Origin: Dromaius novaehollandiae
Lineage: Eukaryota; Chordata; Aves; Casuariiformes; Dromaiidae
DNA: 64,000 nt
Direction of reading: 5' to 3'
NCBI RefSeq assembly: GCF_036370855.1
Contig: NC_088098.1
Span: forward strand, 136,978,721-137,042,720
A program made the translations under genes and the position numbers. Below, in pieces: positions 1-12,391 of the stretch; position 1 is the first letter of the stretch; the number at the start of each line of letters is the position of its first letter. Under the pieces are notes generated by a model. That model had not been told where the DNA came from. It did not search any database and saw only the letters and a list, made by a program, of their open reading frames with translations.

Positions 1-1160
1 TTGAAGAAAGGAGTCAATACCAGATTGGTTTCCATCTCTGCATAAGGTGGTTTACAGGAACACTAGCAAGGATACTGTGAACTCTTCTATGTCAGGTGGC
101 CACTGCTAATAGTCGTGCCTAGTGGCTTTGTCCAGTTTATGTGCATCATTTATGTCCAAAATTTAGTCAGGTAATTTCAAGATTCACAACTAATTCCATT
201 TTGCTATAAATTCTGACTGTCATCAAAAAGAGAGAGCCCTGTGGGGGTTTTGCGCACAAAAAATTTCCACGATTGGACCTAAGTTTGTATATAAGGCAGC
301 ACCAGAGCAGTCTTCCCATGCATACTGCCTGTATGCCTAAAATCTGAGCAGCAGAATATAGTTTTACAAACTATTTAGCTAATGCTAATAGCCAAGCAGG
401 GCAAAGCATGTAGGTGAGTTTGTGATGTGGATGCTGTAAGCACACCAGATTCACCTCAAAAAGGAACCTGCAAACATCCATCAGGTGAGAATAGTTTTGT
501 GACTCCACTTCAGTGGGCTGCAGTCACACAGGAGAGCTATGAGCGGTAGCCTCTGACACTCATCAGCAACAACTTTGGGCACCAAGGATTAATATTAATG
601 CTGGTGTTGTACCTTAAAGTTTAAAACACTGTTTCTGGAATGAGGGGCTGATAAAAGTGAGCTGTGACCTTTTTGCTCAGGTGAAGGCTCCTTACTTCCT
701 GAACAGAGCTGATGGCTGGGTGTCCTCACCCTGCCAGAGCCCATGGCACTAGGATTGCACTGGGGTTTTCTTCAACAAAATTATCCATTAATCAAATACT
801 ATTCCATGGTAAAAAGGACTAAAAGCAATTACACTATCAAAATTACAACTATTAGAATAGCTAAATTTGCCTCAAAAGCTTATTATGCAAAGCAAAATAA
901 TGTGGATGGGTTTTCTTGAGTTCTCACAAACTCGAGGTTCACCCTTCTAGGATTATCAGCCACATCTGGATCCACAGTCTTAAAGAGAGAAAAATGGCTG
1001 TTGCCAGTTCAGTCACGTGTAAGAGACAGGAGAGGCAATAAAGGTAAGGAGGATTTACATAATTGTTTTGGAAAAAGTCTCGTCAAGATCTTTAGATTCC
1101 TTTCCTGGTTTGAGGCAATAATACAACCTGGCAGTTACAATCAGCCATGCTGAGAGGAAA

Positions 1161-1162
1161 AC

Positions 1163-1194
<32 letters not shown>

Positions 1195-1198
1195 GCAC
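1161..1198. repeat. (AC)n(GC)n alternating Pu-Py microsatellite
   Basis: Thirty-eight bases alternate purine and pyrimidine without a break: an AC block, a GC core of four units, then more AC and one GC. Alternating CA/GC of this kind is the classic Z-DNA-prone composition. It sits about 0.8 kb past the GLRA2 poly(A) signal. Confidence 0.9.
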
Positions 1199-1733
1199 TC
1201 ACAGAAATGCACAAGCTTGTCCAGGCTGTAATATATACATCTGTAACTTCTCAACAGGAACTGGTCCAGGCACCATGACCAACAGTGGGAAATGTTACAG
1301 GTACATCATGTCTCTGTACCAAATCTCACTAGGAGAGGGAGAACAAAAGTCCATCCTTTGTAGCTATAGGGTGTGTATTTTGGCCTCTCAAGGGAAGGGC
1401 AGTAAATGGGAGGCAGGTTAATTTGCTTTTTTCTGCACTATTTTGTCCATATAGGGCAAAGGGCCCTGGATCATCAGCAGAGAGAAGCAGTTCTGCTATC
1501 TCATTGGGCACTCACCATAGGCCACCTGAGCTTGTCCTTTAGTTCACAGGAGTTGTGAAGCTGTAAAAAAGGCCGGAGATGCTCAGGATACCCTCTTAGC
1601 TGCTTGGAGCCAGGGAGCAGCACGTATAAAGCTGACAGGGACTCCTCTCCATTCCCAGCTGTGGGGAGCAGGAGCAGCATCCCTCCTGTCCCAGGCCTAG
1701 GTCAAGGCTGACCTGACTTGTGCAACTGGATAT

Positions 1734-1768
1734 AAGCCATCCAGGTTTGGCTCAGGCCTGGATGGCTT
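1734..1768. repeat. 12-bp perfect hairpin downstream of GLRA2
   Basis: AAGCCATCCAGG at 1734-1745 is the exact reverse complement of 1757-1768, with an 11-base loop. It lies about 220-250 bp past the proposed GLRA2 cleavage site. It could act on transcript structure or be chance; no flanking arms long enough for a typical microRNA precursor are obvious. Confidence 0.6.
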
Positions 1769-1984
1769 CTGGAACATGTCATATCCTAGCCACATTTCTG
1801 ACATACAACAGGCATAACCCCAAGATCTACAATGCTGCCTTTGCTGCAGAATAGAGAGTAAAATTTGGCATACTAAGCAGATCAGCAGAGGGTTGCTTTT
1901 CACCCTCTTTCTGCTGACAGAGCAGTGGATGAGCTGGGCTGTGGTACAAACAACCCTGCTGCAAATGAAGAAAAGAATGAAAAA

Positions 1985-3194
1985 ACATTAGTAGCACATT
2001 TAGCTTTATTGAAATTGAACAAATACTTTTTTTTTTAATAAACCCTTTTACAGCAAGTGTAAAATTTTAATGTTTGATTCATTTTATGTTACAGGTTGTC
2101 TTCTTCTGTGTAAGCAAAAATACCATTTTTTTATTATTTTCTACTTTAAAACATGTAGCAAGGATTTGAATAACGCAGATCCGGCACCAAAAGGTAACAG
2201 GTTCTGAAAATCACAGTACAGTTTTAAAATTCTTAGGTTAATTAATGATATTTAAAATGATAGCCACTTTGAATAAAGATATAAATTAGAGGTCTGTAAA
2301 CAAGTTGTGTTTACCTATAGAACTATTGATTGCAGCTACAATGAGAGCAGTAATAGAAACTCAATGCTAAACTGAGCTACACCTTTGAGGAAACAAGTTC
2401 TTACTACGTAGTGTGGTACAGGGTAGCACAATAGGTAAAATACAGTTTGGCACCTCAAGTTGCATGTAAAATCAGCAGAAATAAAATGAATTAAGTGCAC
2501 TGTCTTTCAACAAAAATAAACTGGGCAGTTTCACTGGTTTTGGAGTGTCAGCTATCAAATAAATCACACAACACACAAGTTCAACCCCAAAATTACAATT
2601 CTAGTAAAGCAAGATAATATTAAAATGCACACCCACAAGGATAGTAAAGTATAAATCTTTTTTTTTCTCTCCCCTGTCAGTAGAAATAATTTACAACCCA
2701 CAGAAGGACTCCTTGGTGAAACCACTAACTACAGACATGGTCATGGAATGTAGCTCAGTAGACTTGTTTCAAATAGAAAGGCAACACTATCCTGAAGAAG
2801 TTTGGTCCTCTTATAACTCACTGTACTGTAGCCACCAGAGTGTCTTGGTAGATGTTTTAGGAGGATAGTTTGTTTTCTGATTCTCTTGTTTTTAAAGATA
2901 ATATTTTGGTGATAAAGTTGGGTAAAATTTGTCCCCATTTACAGATGTGTGATCAATGCTGAATCTGGAAGAACAACACTGAAAGTACATATGGTGAACG
3001 CTTATTGACTGGTTTGATGGCATATTGTTTCATGCAATCACTTTTCTTTCTATAATTTTTTTCTTTTTGTTCTTTTTCTCTTCAGTGTCCTGGGGGGAAA
3101 AAAGAAACCTTTAGTCCAAATGACAGAAAGACATTTCACTTTTTATTTACATGTGTATCACTTTGGCTAACAAGTCCTGGCAAACCAGAGTTGC
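1985..3194 (-). other. GLRA2: GLRA2 3' untranslated region
   Basis: This is the sequence between the GLRA2 stop codon (TAG at 3195-3197, minus strand) and a canonical AATAAA signal. The UTR would be about 1.2 kb. It is AT-rich with several T- and A-rich runs and contains no recognisable repeat insertion, which fits a conserved UTR. A second AATAAA at 2130-2135 could give a slightly shorter transcript end. The exact cleavage site (about 1980-1995) is inferred from the signal, not observed. Confidence 0.65.
2005..2010 (-). terminator. GLRA2: Poly(A) signal AATAAA of GLRA2
   Basis: The plus strand reads TTTATT, giving AATAAA on the coding strand, about 1.19 kb past the stop codon. Downstream on the minus strand comes a T-rich stretch, as expected of a downstream element. 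An upstream AATAAA at 2130-2135 is an alternative. The choice of the distal signal is inference. Confidence 0.55.
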
Positions 3195-3473
3195 CTATTT
3201 CTTGTGAATGTCCTCATGCCTTATAATTTTGTATGTAATCCAGTAAAAGATGTTGAAAATGAGGAAGGCGAGTGGGAATGCAGCACGGGATATTGTATCA
3301 ATCCTTTTTGCACGATCAACAAACTTCTTTTTGATGGACTCTGAATCCTTTGGTGGTGCCAGAGGTGGGTTGGGTGGAGTGGCTTTGACTGCTGTGCCGT
3401 CTTTGACTTGGAGACAGTGACCCATTCCATAGCCACTGAAATTGAATCGGCTGTCACGAGCAACTTCATCTTC
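3195..3473 (-). CDS. GLRA2: GLRA2 last coding exon: end of M3-M4 loop, M4, C-terminus
   Basis: Glycine receptor alpha-2 is a subunit of the pentameric glycine-gated chloride channel (Cys-loop family) of the neuronal plasma membrane. This exon encodes 92 residues plus TAG, the same length as the mammalian last exon. Residues 1-16 ([16 protein letters not shown]) continue the intracellular loop; [16 protein letters not shown] follows, then a proline-rich stretch, the basic helix [17 protein letters not shown]4 ([16 protein letters not shown]) and the short extracellular tail RHEDIHKK. The combination [17 protein letters not shown] and [12 protein letters not shown] separates alpha-2 from alpha-1 (which has IGFPMAF), alpha-3 and alpha-4. 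The acceptor is a pyrimidine-rich tract ending CTCCAG at 3474-3479, and the exon starts in phase 0 with GAA. The loop prolines and IHKK (mammals VHKK) differ slightly, as expected in a non-mammal. Confidence 0.97.
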   Translation of the reverse strand, partial: EDEVARDSRFNFSGYGMGHCLQVKDGTAVKATPPNPPLAPPKDSESIKKKFVDRAKRIDTISRAAFPLAFLIFNIFYWITYKIIRHEDIHKK

Positions 3474-3864
3474 CTGGAGGATAAAGAAGACAAATAAGAC
3501 ACGATCACCTGTCTATACAGCACACCTTATATTTGAGTAGCTGAGGTGTACACCTCCAAAGTACCTAAGTAAATTAGCTGGTGAAGCTGTGATACAAAGC
3601 CCAGGCCTCAAAGACATGTACATAATTAAAAGTCTCACAAAAATACATGGAAATTAGGTGAATATCAGTGCCTGTAAATCGGAGCCTTTAATTCCCTAGC
3701 TATGACTAAACCACCAGACCTGAGTACCAGGCTGTATCCCAGCCCCATAGGGAAGAGATTTGACTGTACACACTTCACCTCATCGCTCTCGTCCTGCTTC
3801 CTGTGGGAAGGAAATTTCATCATGTTGGCTGCAGGAAGTCTGCTCTGGCCAAGCTGACTTGAAT

Positions 3865-4030
3865 GATCAGGGACCCAGGACTCCAAGCATATGATAATGT
3901 GTACCAACTGCTCCGTCTAACCATGGTCCCTGCACTTCAGTGCCTGAACTATGAAACAAGGATAGATCACCTCCCCTCCTCCCTCACAGAAATGCTCTGA
4001 GGGTCAATACCTCGAAGCACATTGAGTCCT
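3865..4030 (+). mobile_element. MIR/CORE-type SINE fragment
   Basis: The order of recognisable pieces follows the MIR consensus: GGGACCCAGGACTCC near 3872, a degraded CTCAGT...TGTAAA-like section around 3935-3960, then CTACCTCACAGGG-like sequence and a tail resembling GTAAAGCAC near 4010-4022. The copy is heavily diverged, so it is an old insertion. Ends are approximate; this is from memory of the consensus and was not aligned by program. Confidence 0.5.
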
Positions 4031-7000
4031 TGGTAGCAAGAGTTAGGTGCAATATTGGGAGTTAACATAGCACCATCTTGAAAAAAAAAAGTTCTCTCTC
4101 TTGTCTGAGGGAGAAATACTTGTTTTTGGAAAGGTGAGTAACTACCGCTGAATTTTATCATCATGATAACTGTGTGATGAAGTGACTGTGACTTTATCCT
4201 GGTAAATTCTCACAGCCATTTCTCCTGTCTGATAGCACAATATATGAGTTGTAGTCACTGGCAGCTCTCCACAAAGGATTCAAAAGCAGCAAACAAGCAA
4301 CTCTATTCTTTTTCGTTCCACCAGGAATGAAATGTAGGTCCAAAAGCTTGCCCTAGTTAAAGACTGTCTTTTTGACTGACAAATATTTCATTGTTTACTT
4401 TAAATGACCTCTCCTTGGGCTCACAAGGAGCCCACTCACTCATGGTAAATACTCCAATACTCCCTCACGTCTCTTACTACCCCACAGCCTTCTGATCCTA
4501 ACAGAGAGACTGCAAGAAAAAAAGAAAACATTAAAGAGGCAAGATATTAAGGAGTCTACATTTGCTGAAATCAGGGGGGAGGGGAGGGAAGAGGATAATT
4601 TACATCAATTCAGGATGTAAATCACTGCTCTCTTACAGGAGCACCTTTTTCAATAATTGAATTTTTCTCTCTCCCCTCAGCTCTAACATTGGAATTGGGT
4701 ATATCACCTAGCTTGCTCTCCTTACCCTGGAGCTGACATACAAATGTGAATAAGTAATAGAGTGACCCAAGGTTACAAAATAAAAAATGGTCACTCCGAG
4801 ATAACATTGAATGTGTATGAAAGGAGAATAGGCAATAAATAGTGTTCTTAAGCCTCTGTCACTTCGGCATGAATATTCTATGGTGTACCCATGAGCAGGT
4901 GGATAATTGCACTATTGCAAAGTTGTTTGAGCAGTTATCCAAGGTTTATATCCCTTTCATCTCAAAAGCTCAACATCATTAAGAGAAAGAAACATGTTGC
5001 TCTTTTTTTCAATTTTATTTATTTACAGTTTTTAGTCCCCCTGTGAAAAATCTGAAATTCTGCTTGTCCTAGTGATTATAGATATGTAAAGTGTTTTAAA
5101 GATGAACCCACTGAGACCTACGTTCTGGATAGTAGGCTTCTTTTGCATGACTTAATAGCATTGCAAAGTCCTCCAATAATACAGGAAGCTGCCTTTCTTG
5201 CAGCATTTTCCCTGTTCCTGAGTTTGAAAGATAAAATGCAAACCCAGAACATGAAAAGTGATTAAAAAGGGTAACAGATTTTCAGCAGTTGTGGTTACCA
5301 TATGCACTTTATTCATTTTTTTTGTTTTAATTCCTATTACTTGTGAGGGATCTATGGGAGGAAATAAAGGAAGTGAGCTCAACCCAGGACTTGGAGAATC
5401 CAGATGTCCATGTCCTGCTGGGTCACAGCTTTGTTGTGTAGGGCTGAGCATCTTCAATGTTACGGCCTTATTTTTGAGCTTACACTGTTGTAACTCTAGT
5501 GGGATGCCATCTAAAATTAAGGGCAGGGGTCTTTAAATCTCATTCTTTCAGGTCTTAAGCACCTAATCTTTAGCTGCAAGGATCCACCAGTTTCCCAACA
5601 GGATTTACAGCCCTAAATTTTCCCCAACAGACAGCTGGCTGTGCCATTTCTTTCTCAAAAAAATGAGAGGAAAGTGTGCCCAATTCCCATGCTAGCTTTT
5701 TATTTAGGACTTCAGTTGGTACAGAATTTACGCAGGACACAAGAAGTACGGTATTCATCTAGGATATGAGGAGTATGTGTTCAATTTCCTTCTCTGCCTG
5801 AGGAGATCTGAATCTCCTTCTCCCCAGTGAATGTTTGAATCGGTTTGTTACCTGTTTTCAGAACATGGAGCTGTTTGCTGGTTGCAAAAAAATGTGCATT
5901 TTTGCAGCATTTTTTTTAAAGTTTACCAGAAAAGCGCTTTTTAAAAAGACTGAATAATTAATTAAGAGAATGGCACTGTATTTCTACTCTGCTGCTTGTT
6001 TCTGTCTTTGCTATTCTATTCTGACAAAATCTTAGCGCTAGAGAGAGCCACCTAAGGACTGCAGCTGCTGTGATTATCTAACTGCCTATGTATGCAAGCA
6101 AGGCCACAGTCCTCATAGCCATATGGTGTGGAAAACCATATAGCTATAGCAAGCAAAGCAGGAAAATTCTCCATTAGTCATACGCCCTGCTACACACTTT
6201 ATGGCACTTTGTTGTCTGGTGTGTGTCTCCACACTAAGCACTGTCAGCACCCATGATCTCACTGGCAAGACCTGACCCAGTCAGAGCTCTCTGGCCTCAT
6301 CATATGTCACCTAAAAGACCTCGAGGTGGTGCCCTTCTTTCCTGAAATAGGTCAACATTGTTGAAAATTCAAAATGAAACACTGCAGAGACCCATGTGTC
6401 TGTCCTAGGCCAATATCTTTCTTGTGAGACTGCAGAGTCCTCTCTGCTGCTAAATAAAAGAGAGCCAGAGAGTAAATTCAAGCACTAGAGCTTCATCCTC
6501 CATGCTTCTTGTGGGTTAGCTCACATTGATGAGCTTTCTCCAAGATAAATCTGTTCCACTGAGGCTATCACTAAGCACTGTGGTCATTAGCCACAGGGTG
6601 ATGCTTGGCCTCAGGAACAAGGGCTTGTCACTGATGTACTTTATTTTAGCAATACAGACATAGCCAAAGAGACTCTCTTTAAAACACCATAATCACAGTG
6701 CAAAACTATAATCTGAAAATTCATGTTGTCTTCCAACATTCTGTTACATACAAAGTGTATTTGGGCAGAGTCATGGAGAAAGAATTCCAAATTTAGATTC
6801 TTTGACAGAGAACATTTTGTTTACTTTGGTATATATGACATGGAGAATTGACCCCAAGCACCTTCTCTTAACAAGCTGGCTATGTCTTCCTTTAACATGG
6901 GGGCTTTGTAGACTACTGAGCAAATTGTCTGGGGTACTCTATGGCATGATGGCAGAGTCACTCATCATTCTCAAGGTCGTATTCAGTTCATACCATCTCA

Positions 7001-8134
7001 CATACCCTATACTGCAGACTCATGCAAAGGTAGTCTTTGATCTGTGCTGTTCACCAGCTTAGTTACTAATAAAATAGTGCAAAACAGTTTGTAACATTTC
7101 TGTCCTTTGTTTTGTTGGTCTACACATAAAACTTGCTTTCATTTTAAAACAGACAGGACCTCATTTGCTTAAATCACAGGCTATTTATGGCTTTACAGAT
7201 TTTAAAACAAAAATTGAAGACCAAATAGAAGCCAATGAGTACCAACTGGAGTGTCATATCTAGTAATCACTGAAGTGAATGACTTTAACCTTCTAAAGGG
7301 ATGTGAAGATAGTCTTGCATTATATATAGCCATAACTCAGTCTAGCCTTGTTGAAGATGTGAGGAAAAGCATCACAAGTTAGGATGAGAAATGGAAAAGA
7401 AAGAAATAGCAATATGAAAGTATTTTGCTATTTTTCCCTCAGATGTTCATACTCTGGAGTATTTTAGAAGAATCATCCTTTGAAAATTAAGTATATTTCC
7501 CGCATATTGGGCAAATTTTATAGACATATTTTCAATACCATCTAATTTATAAAATACATATATATATTTTCTTGTGGTGCCATACAGAACATACAGAAGT
7601 CTTGAGGTAACCTAGCCCTTTCCTCTCCCTGTGTGAACAGCTTTCCATACAATACATTCTGAAGTGCTCTGTCCAGACCATTTTTTAAATGCTTATTGTC
7701 AGCATTGACTCAATTTTAACAACAAGGAAAATGAGAGACAGGCTGGCTTCAACTACTGTATTTAATTTACTCTATGATGTGATTTATTCATTTAATTTTG
7801 ATACTCCTTTCCCAACATATGGTGGGCAAACGATTTAAAAGACTATCTGGTTTAATTAAATTTCAAGGACATAGGAGATTAATTTTAGGCATAGATTAAA
7901 GACATCAGGGAAATTTTCCTTTTTGGCATTCATAAGCACAAAGTTAGAAAACCACAGTAAATTCAGACTTGGATGCAAAAAAAAAATCAATAGGAATTAG
8001 ATACCAAAATAGCTTTGGAGACTTTATTCCTAAATCATCTTTATGGTTTTGAAATATCTCCCATTTCTCAGTACATTACATAATTCACAGAATGGTTCCG
8101 CAAAGATACTCATGCTCACATGATTTCAGTTCTC

Positions 8135-9235
8135 AGGAGTCAATGAGAATGTGGATGAAGGTAGTTCAGCTGAGGTAGCATACTTGGATTTTCAGTTCGT
8201 CTTTGATCCCCCACAGAAGGCTCTTAAAAAGCTAAATTGTCAGGAGACAAGAGGGAATGTTGTTTCATGGACTAACTAGTTAAAAGATAGTAATAAAGTT
8301 TAGGAGTAGAAGATCAACATTATATCTGAGGGAGGCTGTGGGAGGCGATCCTCCAAGGATCTGTACTTGAACCAGTAACAGGGAAGATATTTACAAATGA
8401 GCTGAGGAGAGGTGTTCCAGAGCAATGGCACCCCAGTGAATCAGGTTATCCAGAACCGACAAATCTAAATGCAGCTTTGCAGAAGGAGTTCTAAATACTG
8501 AGTGACCAAGTAAAAAAATGGCAGCAGGTGAAATCTAGTATTGATAGGTGCAAGCTAAAGTACGTTGCAAAAGATAGCCCTAATTATACATACACAGTAA
8601 TGGGCTCAAAATCCGTTCTTTCTCAGCAGGGAGTTCTGGGAATTACTGTAGATAATTCTGAAAACTTAAGCCCACTGCTAGGCAGCAGCCAGGAAATTGG
8701 GAACAAAACAGAAAACATAGTTCTGACACTTAAAGCACTCACAGTGTGCCCAGTTTCTAAACGCGAGGAACATTTCTGGTCACCCAAACTCAGTAAAGAC
8801 ATTAGAAAAATTACAGTTAGAAAAAGTACAAAGGGGAGCAGCAAGGATGACCAACGATTTCTCCTACGTGAGAAGAGACGGAGTAATTGAGATCTCTTTA
8901 TCAGCTTAGAAAAGGTATGTTTGAATGAGGATATCACAGAGATCACAAAATCCTAGTTAAAATTAATATTAAATGGAGAAAATGAATAGGTTATGGTTAG
9001 TCTTTTTTCTTTTTCTTTTTCTTTTTCTTTTTTCCTGAAGTGCAAGAAATAGGCTAAAACACAATGACATCACCAGGGAGAATTTTTTCTTTTCTTTTTT
9101 TTTTTTTTTTGAAGGAATTTATTTTTCATTTAACCATCTAAATTATTGTGAAAGAATGTTTCAGAGGATGACAATAGAAAAATGGCACAAATTCCTGAAG
9201 AAGAGGTTCATTTGTGGCTACTGAAAGTGCAAACT
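8135..9235 (+). mobile_element. Ancient CR1/L3-like LINE remnant (3' part of ORF2 and beyond)
   Basis: This is a decayed non-LTR retrotransposon in the sense orientation, opposite to GLRA2. The best preserved part is the frame at 8528-8890. It keeps landmarks of the C-terminal end of CR1-type reverse transcriptase: MKSSIDRCK (family MKFNVDKCK), PNYTYT, LGITVDNS (family LGVIVDSS), NKTENI and FWSPKLSKDI. Upstream nucleotide similarity begins near 8135 (the TTGGATTTTCAG part of the fingers/palm region) and continues through the GGATCTGTACTTG segment near 8358. Downstream it is interrupted by T-rich simple repeats (9001-9036, 9087-9110) and resumes near 9110-9235. Stops and frameshifts make it inactive. 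The subfamily resembles the older CR1 lineages abundant in turtles and crocodilians more than recent bird CR1, which is an inference. Confidence 0.8.
9003..9036. repeat. (TTTTTC)n pyrimidine tract
   Basis: Repeated CTTTTT units form a pure pyrimidine run inside the CR1 remnant. A second T-rich run follows at about 9087-9110. Both probably expanded after the LINE inserted. Confidence 0.8.
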
Positions 9236-12200
9236 TAGTTCAGTTTTTAGTAATTTGAGGGTCTTTTTTTTTTTCTCCTCACATGGCCCTGCCTTGAGGC
9301 TAAGCCCTGCCAATGCAGAAAGAGATGGCTTTGATACAGCAAACCTACACGTTCCAGTTTCTTGTAGAGAGGAAAATGTAAAGACAGAGCAAGATCTGGT
9401 GATATTTGGTAAGGAAGAAGTCACTGACAGACTTCTCTGGTTTGTTCCACCCTGGGGAGCCCTGGAGCTCAGCTTTTCTATGCCAGATGCCATTCCATCT
9501 CCTCACTTAGTCCAGGCTTCAGAGGAACAGAACGTGATGTAAAGCTGTCACTTTCTCACCTCAATTCTGCCCAAACTACAACTCAAACCAGTCCCAGAAT
9601 TTGGCCTAAATATTGTTCTTCCTAGATATTCACCAGGGTGTTGCACTGAAGTCATAAGCAGTCTCTGACTGACCCTACTGTGTGATCCTACTCAGTCATG
9701 GCGAGTAATGTTCATCCCTTTACCGCCTCTCTTAACAGCGATTTTCCTGCTCAGTGAGGTTTGTTTTTCCCCTTACTTGGACACTCATGCTTTTTAAAAT
9801 CTAAGTTAAACAAACCTTGTATTATAAATATCATCAGCATTTTAATTATGAAAAGAAAATTTGGTCATTGCTGTCTTCAGTAAAGATTTTCAATGGACAA
9901 ATTTAGGTTTGTTTTCAAGAGTTCTGTTTAATAATACCTCTTATCTCAAACAAACAGCAGAAAAATCTCTGAAGCATAAGTGATTTACTTACTCGTTCTG
10001 TAAGAAGAGGAAGTGAACTGTTGTTAATACAATAATGACACAGTAGTTAATGTGGTTTCACCCTCCTCTACTAGGAACTGAACATTATCCAACTGAAAGA
10101 ATAACATAATTTAAATATGTTGTGATGCAAAAATATTTTCCTGGATTGAAATATCTTAAAATGGAACTGAAATCTTTCAAGAATTACTTTAATAATAGAG
10201 ATTATACAGTCAGTAAACGGTGATCAGGTTGTTATAAAAAGAATGATTTTCCTTTTCTTTAGTAAAGCAAGACTTCTTCCCTTCAGATTTTGTAAATTCA
10301 GTTAATATACATTTCTCATTCAACCTCATGTTTTATATATAAGATATAGGGAGGAGGAAACAGATAAACTGTTGTTTTGCAAAGTATCATAGATGTAATG
10401 ATAGAGAATTATAACTCCTAAATAAGGGCAGATTTATTCCTGACACAGCAATATAGTGTGTCCATTTCCCTCTATTTTAAATGAAAGCAATACTTTAAAA
10501 TGTCCAGGCTTAGTGATGTGTGAATGTCCTTGTATAGGCATCATTTGTCTGGATATTAAGTCCTCTCAGGACAGTGAAGTTTGGAGATTTGACTGCTCTT
10601 GGATAACAGTTCTGCCAGTCTCTTTCTGATGAAAGGAGTGACTGGTCAGTTTATCAGTGGGAACTGCATATTAGTCTGTTTTATATCAGACAAATGCATG
10701 TTAATGACTTAGATTTGAAGAGTAATCTGCTTTGACTAGCAGTCTGATGGATTCAGGGCAACTAATTTTTCCTCATCCTGTCTGCATGTAATTCTGAGTA
10801 AACTGCAAGGCTGGTATTTAAACATGATTATTCTGACATTTTAACTAATGTGTGAGATAATAATTAATGGAGACATCAAAGCACATGAGGGAGGACAGCA
10901 GGGCACAGTAGGTAGGGAAAACCATGAAGAATTTTGGACAGAAAGGTGGAGAACAAAGCAGTACAGAGACAACATGGCTCTGCTTTGAGGAGCGAACTTT
11001 GCTGCAGCTTGTTTCCATTCTGATTAACTGAACAGCATGAGCCTCGATGACCTTAGTGCAGCATCAGCTCATACAATTAAAACAGCCATGACACTTTACC
11101 TGTCTACATACTAAATAAATGCAAAATAATACAAAGCAAAATTATATTTGCTAACATGCTCCAAAACCTAAAATACCTATGAAAACTTACCTAGAATGAA
11201 CCTTCCTCTTGCTCTCTGCAAAACAGCTGTCTCATTAAAGATTAGACTGCACCATAAGCAGACCCACCCTGTTTGCAGTGTTTAAGCCCCAGCCTCAGAT
11301 TTCAGCACTCTCTTGCCCCGAAACTTGCTGCCTGCTGCAGGGTCAACACAGCCCAGCAAATCAGGACCAGGGCTCATTGCGCTTTGGGTGTGTGACAGTC
11401 TTCTGCAAAACTAGCAATGCATTCTTACAGCAGCACATGAGACACCTGAGCTTTCAGGCCCCAGGCACTGATGGAAATATTTGAGCACAAGTTTCCTCAG
11501 GATTTTTCCCAGAAGGTTCTCTGGTACTTTCCTCCAAGCAGTTTTAAATATTTTGGGGGAGATGTTTTTTACTGTGCCTTTTTTCACTGGTCTCTGTCTC
11601 CACTATAATTGACTTAGATTACTTTGTTAGAACACCCATGTGCCCTGACCTTGGCAGCAGAGAGTATCTCATACGTTGAACAGTCAAAATTAAAGAAGAA
11701 AAGTGTATGCATGTGTATATGGCCAAGAATTGACACCTATGGTCTGATTTGTGTAGATTACCATCTAGAGCAAAGCTGGTAATTTTTTCAGACTCAGATT
11801 TCAATTCCTTCAACTCTCTCAGTTTTTGGGGGCAAGTCCACTGGTGACCAAATGGCAGTGTAGGCTGTTCCAGGTAAGGGAGAGCCTCTGCCCAGAATCC
11901 CAATATGGGCAAGACTCTGGAAGGATGAGCTATAATCAGTGATATCTGTAACCATTGTTGAGCACTGACAGTCCCCGCTCCGTGCATGCTAGGAGCTGTG
12001 AACAGCTCCAGGAAGCAGGTGAGAGATGCTCCTGCAGCCTGCAGAGCTCCCTCCTGCATCTTCACAGCCCCTCCACTCACGTATTATGGGGAGCAGAGGT
12101 TGCCTAACAGCTTTGCATTCCTCTTGCCAGGCATATCTCACAAATGACAATCTTGCCTTACAGTAATCACTGGAGAAACCTGCTAGGTGTCAGCAACATA

Positions 12201-12339
12201 AGGGAAATGACCAAATATGCAGTATATCCTGGCAGAAGGTTTGAGGCAGTGACTTCTAAAAGCTCCCCATGCCACTGTCTCTTGGTCAAAGGTAAGGATT
12301 TCAAGAGATTTTGAGTAAATGCTATAAAGTAAATACCAT

Positions 12340-12391
12340 AAAGAAGGGAGAAAGGAAAGGAAAGGGGAAGAGGAAGGGAAAGGGGAAGGGA
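12340..12391. repeat. 52-base homopurine tract, GGAAA-like units
   Basis: All bases from 12340 to 12391 are A or G on the plus strand, with repeated AAAGG/GGGAA units. In the GLRA2 transcript this reads as a polypyrimidine tract. Mirror-like purine tracts can form triplex DNA. Confidence 0.85.

Larger units (their letters stand above)
1..1984. other. Intergenic DNA downstream of GLRA2
   Basis: No frame in this stretch looks coding; the longest are about 60-68 codons with no recognisable protein. It lies past the proposed GLRA2 poly(A) signal, reading on the minus strand. It contains an alternating purine-pyrimidine microsatellite and a perfect 12-bp hairpin, both listed separately. In mammals FANCB follows GLRA2 in convergent orientation, but I see no exon of it here, so the neighbouring gene must lie beyond the left edge. 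I see nothing else I can name. Confidence 0.6.

Noticed and set aside
3221..3523. 100-codon minus-strand frame over the last GLRA2 exon
   Set aside because: It is an out-of-frame shadow of the real exon at 3195-3473 and runs through its acceptor site.
8528..8890. 120-codon plus-strand frame as an independent gene
   Set aside because: Its sequence matches the C-terminal part of CR1-type LINE reverse transcriptase with the rest decayed; it is a transposon remnant.
11619..12080. 153-codon minus-strand frame in the last GLRA2 intron
   Set aside because: It starts with GTG, has no recognisable domain and no clear splice context. It is noted only as the second-longest frame.
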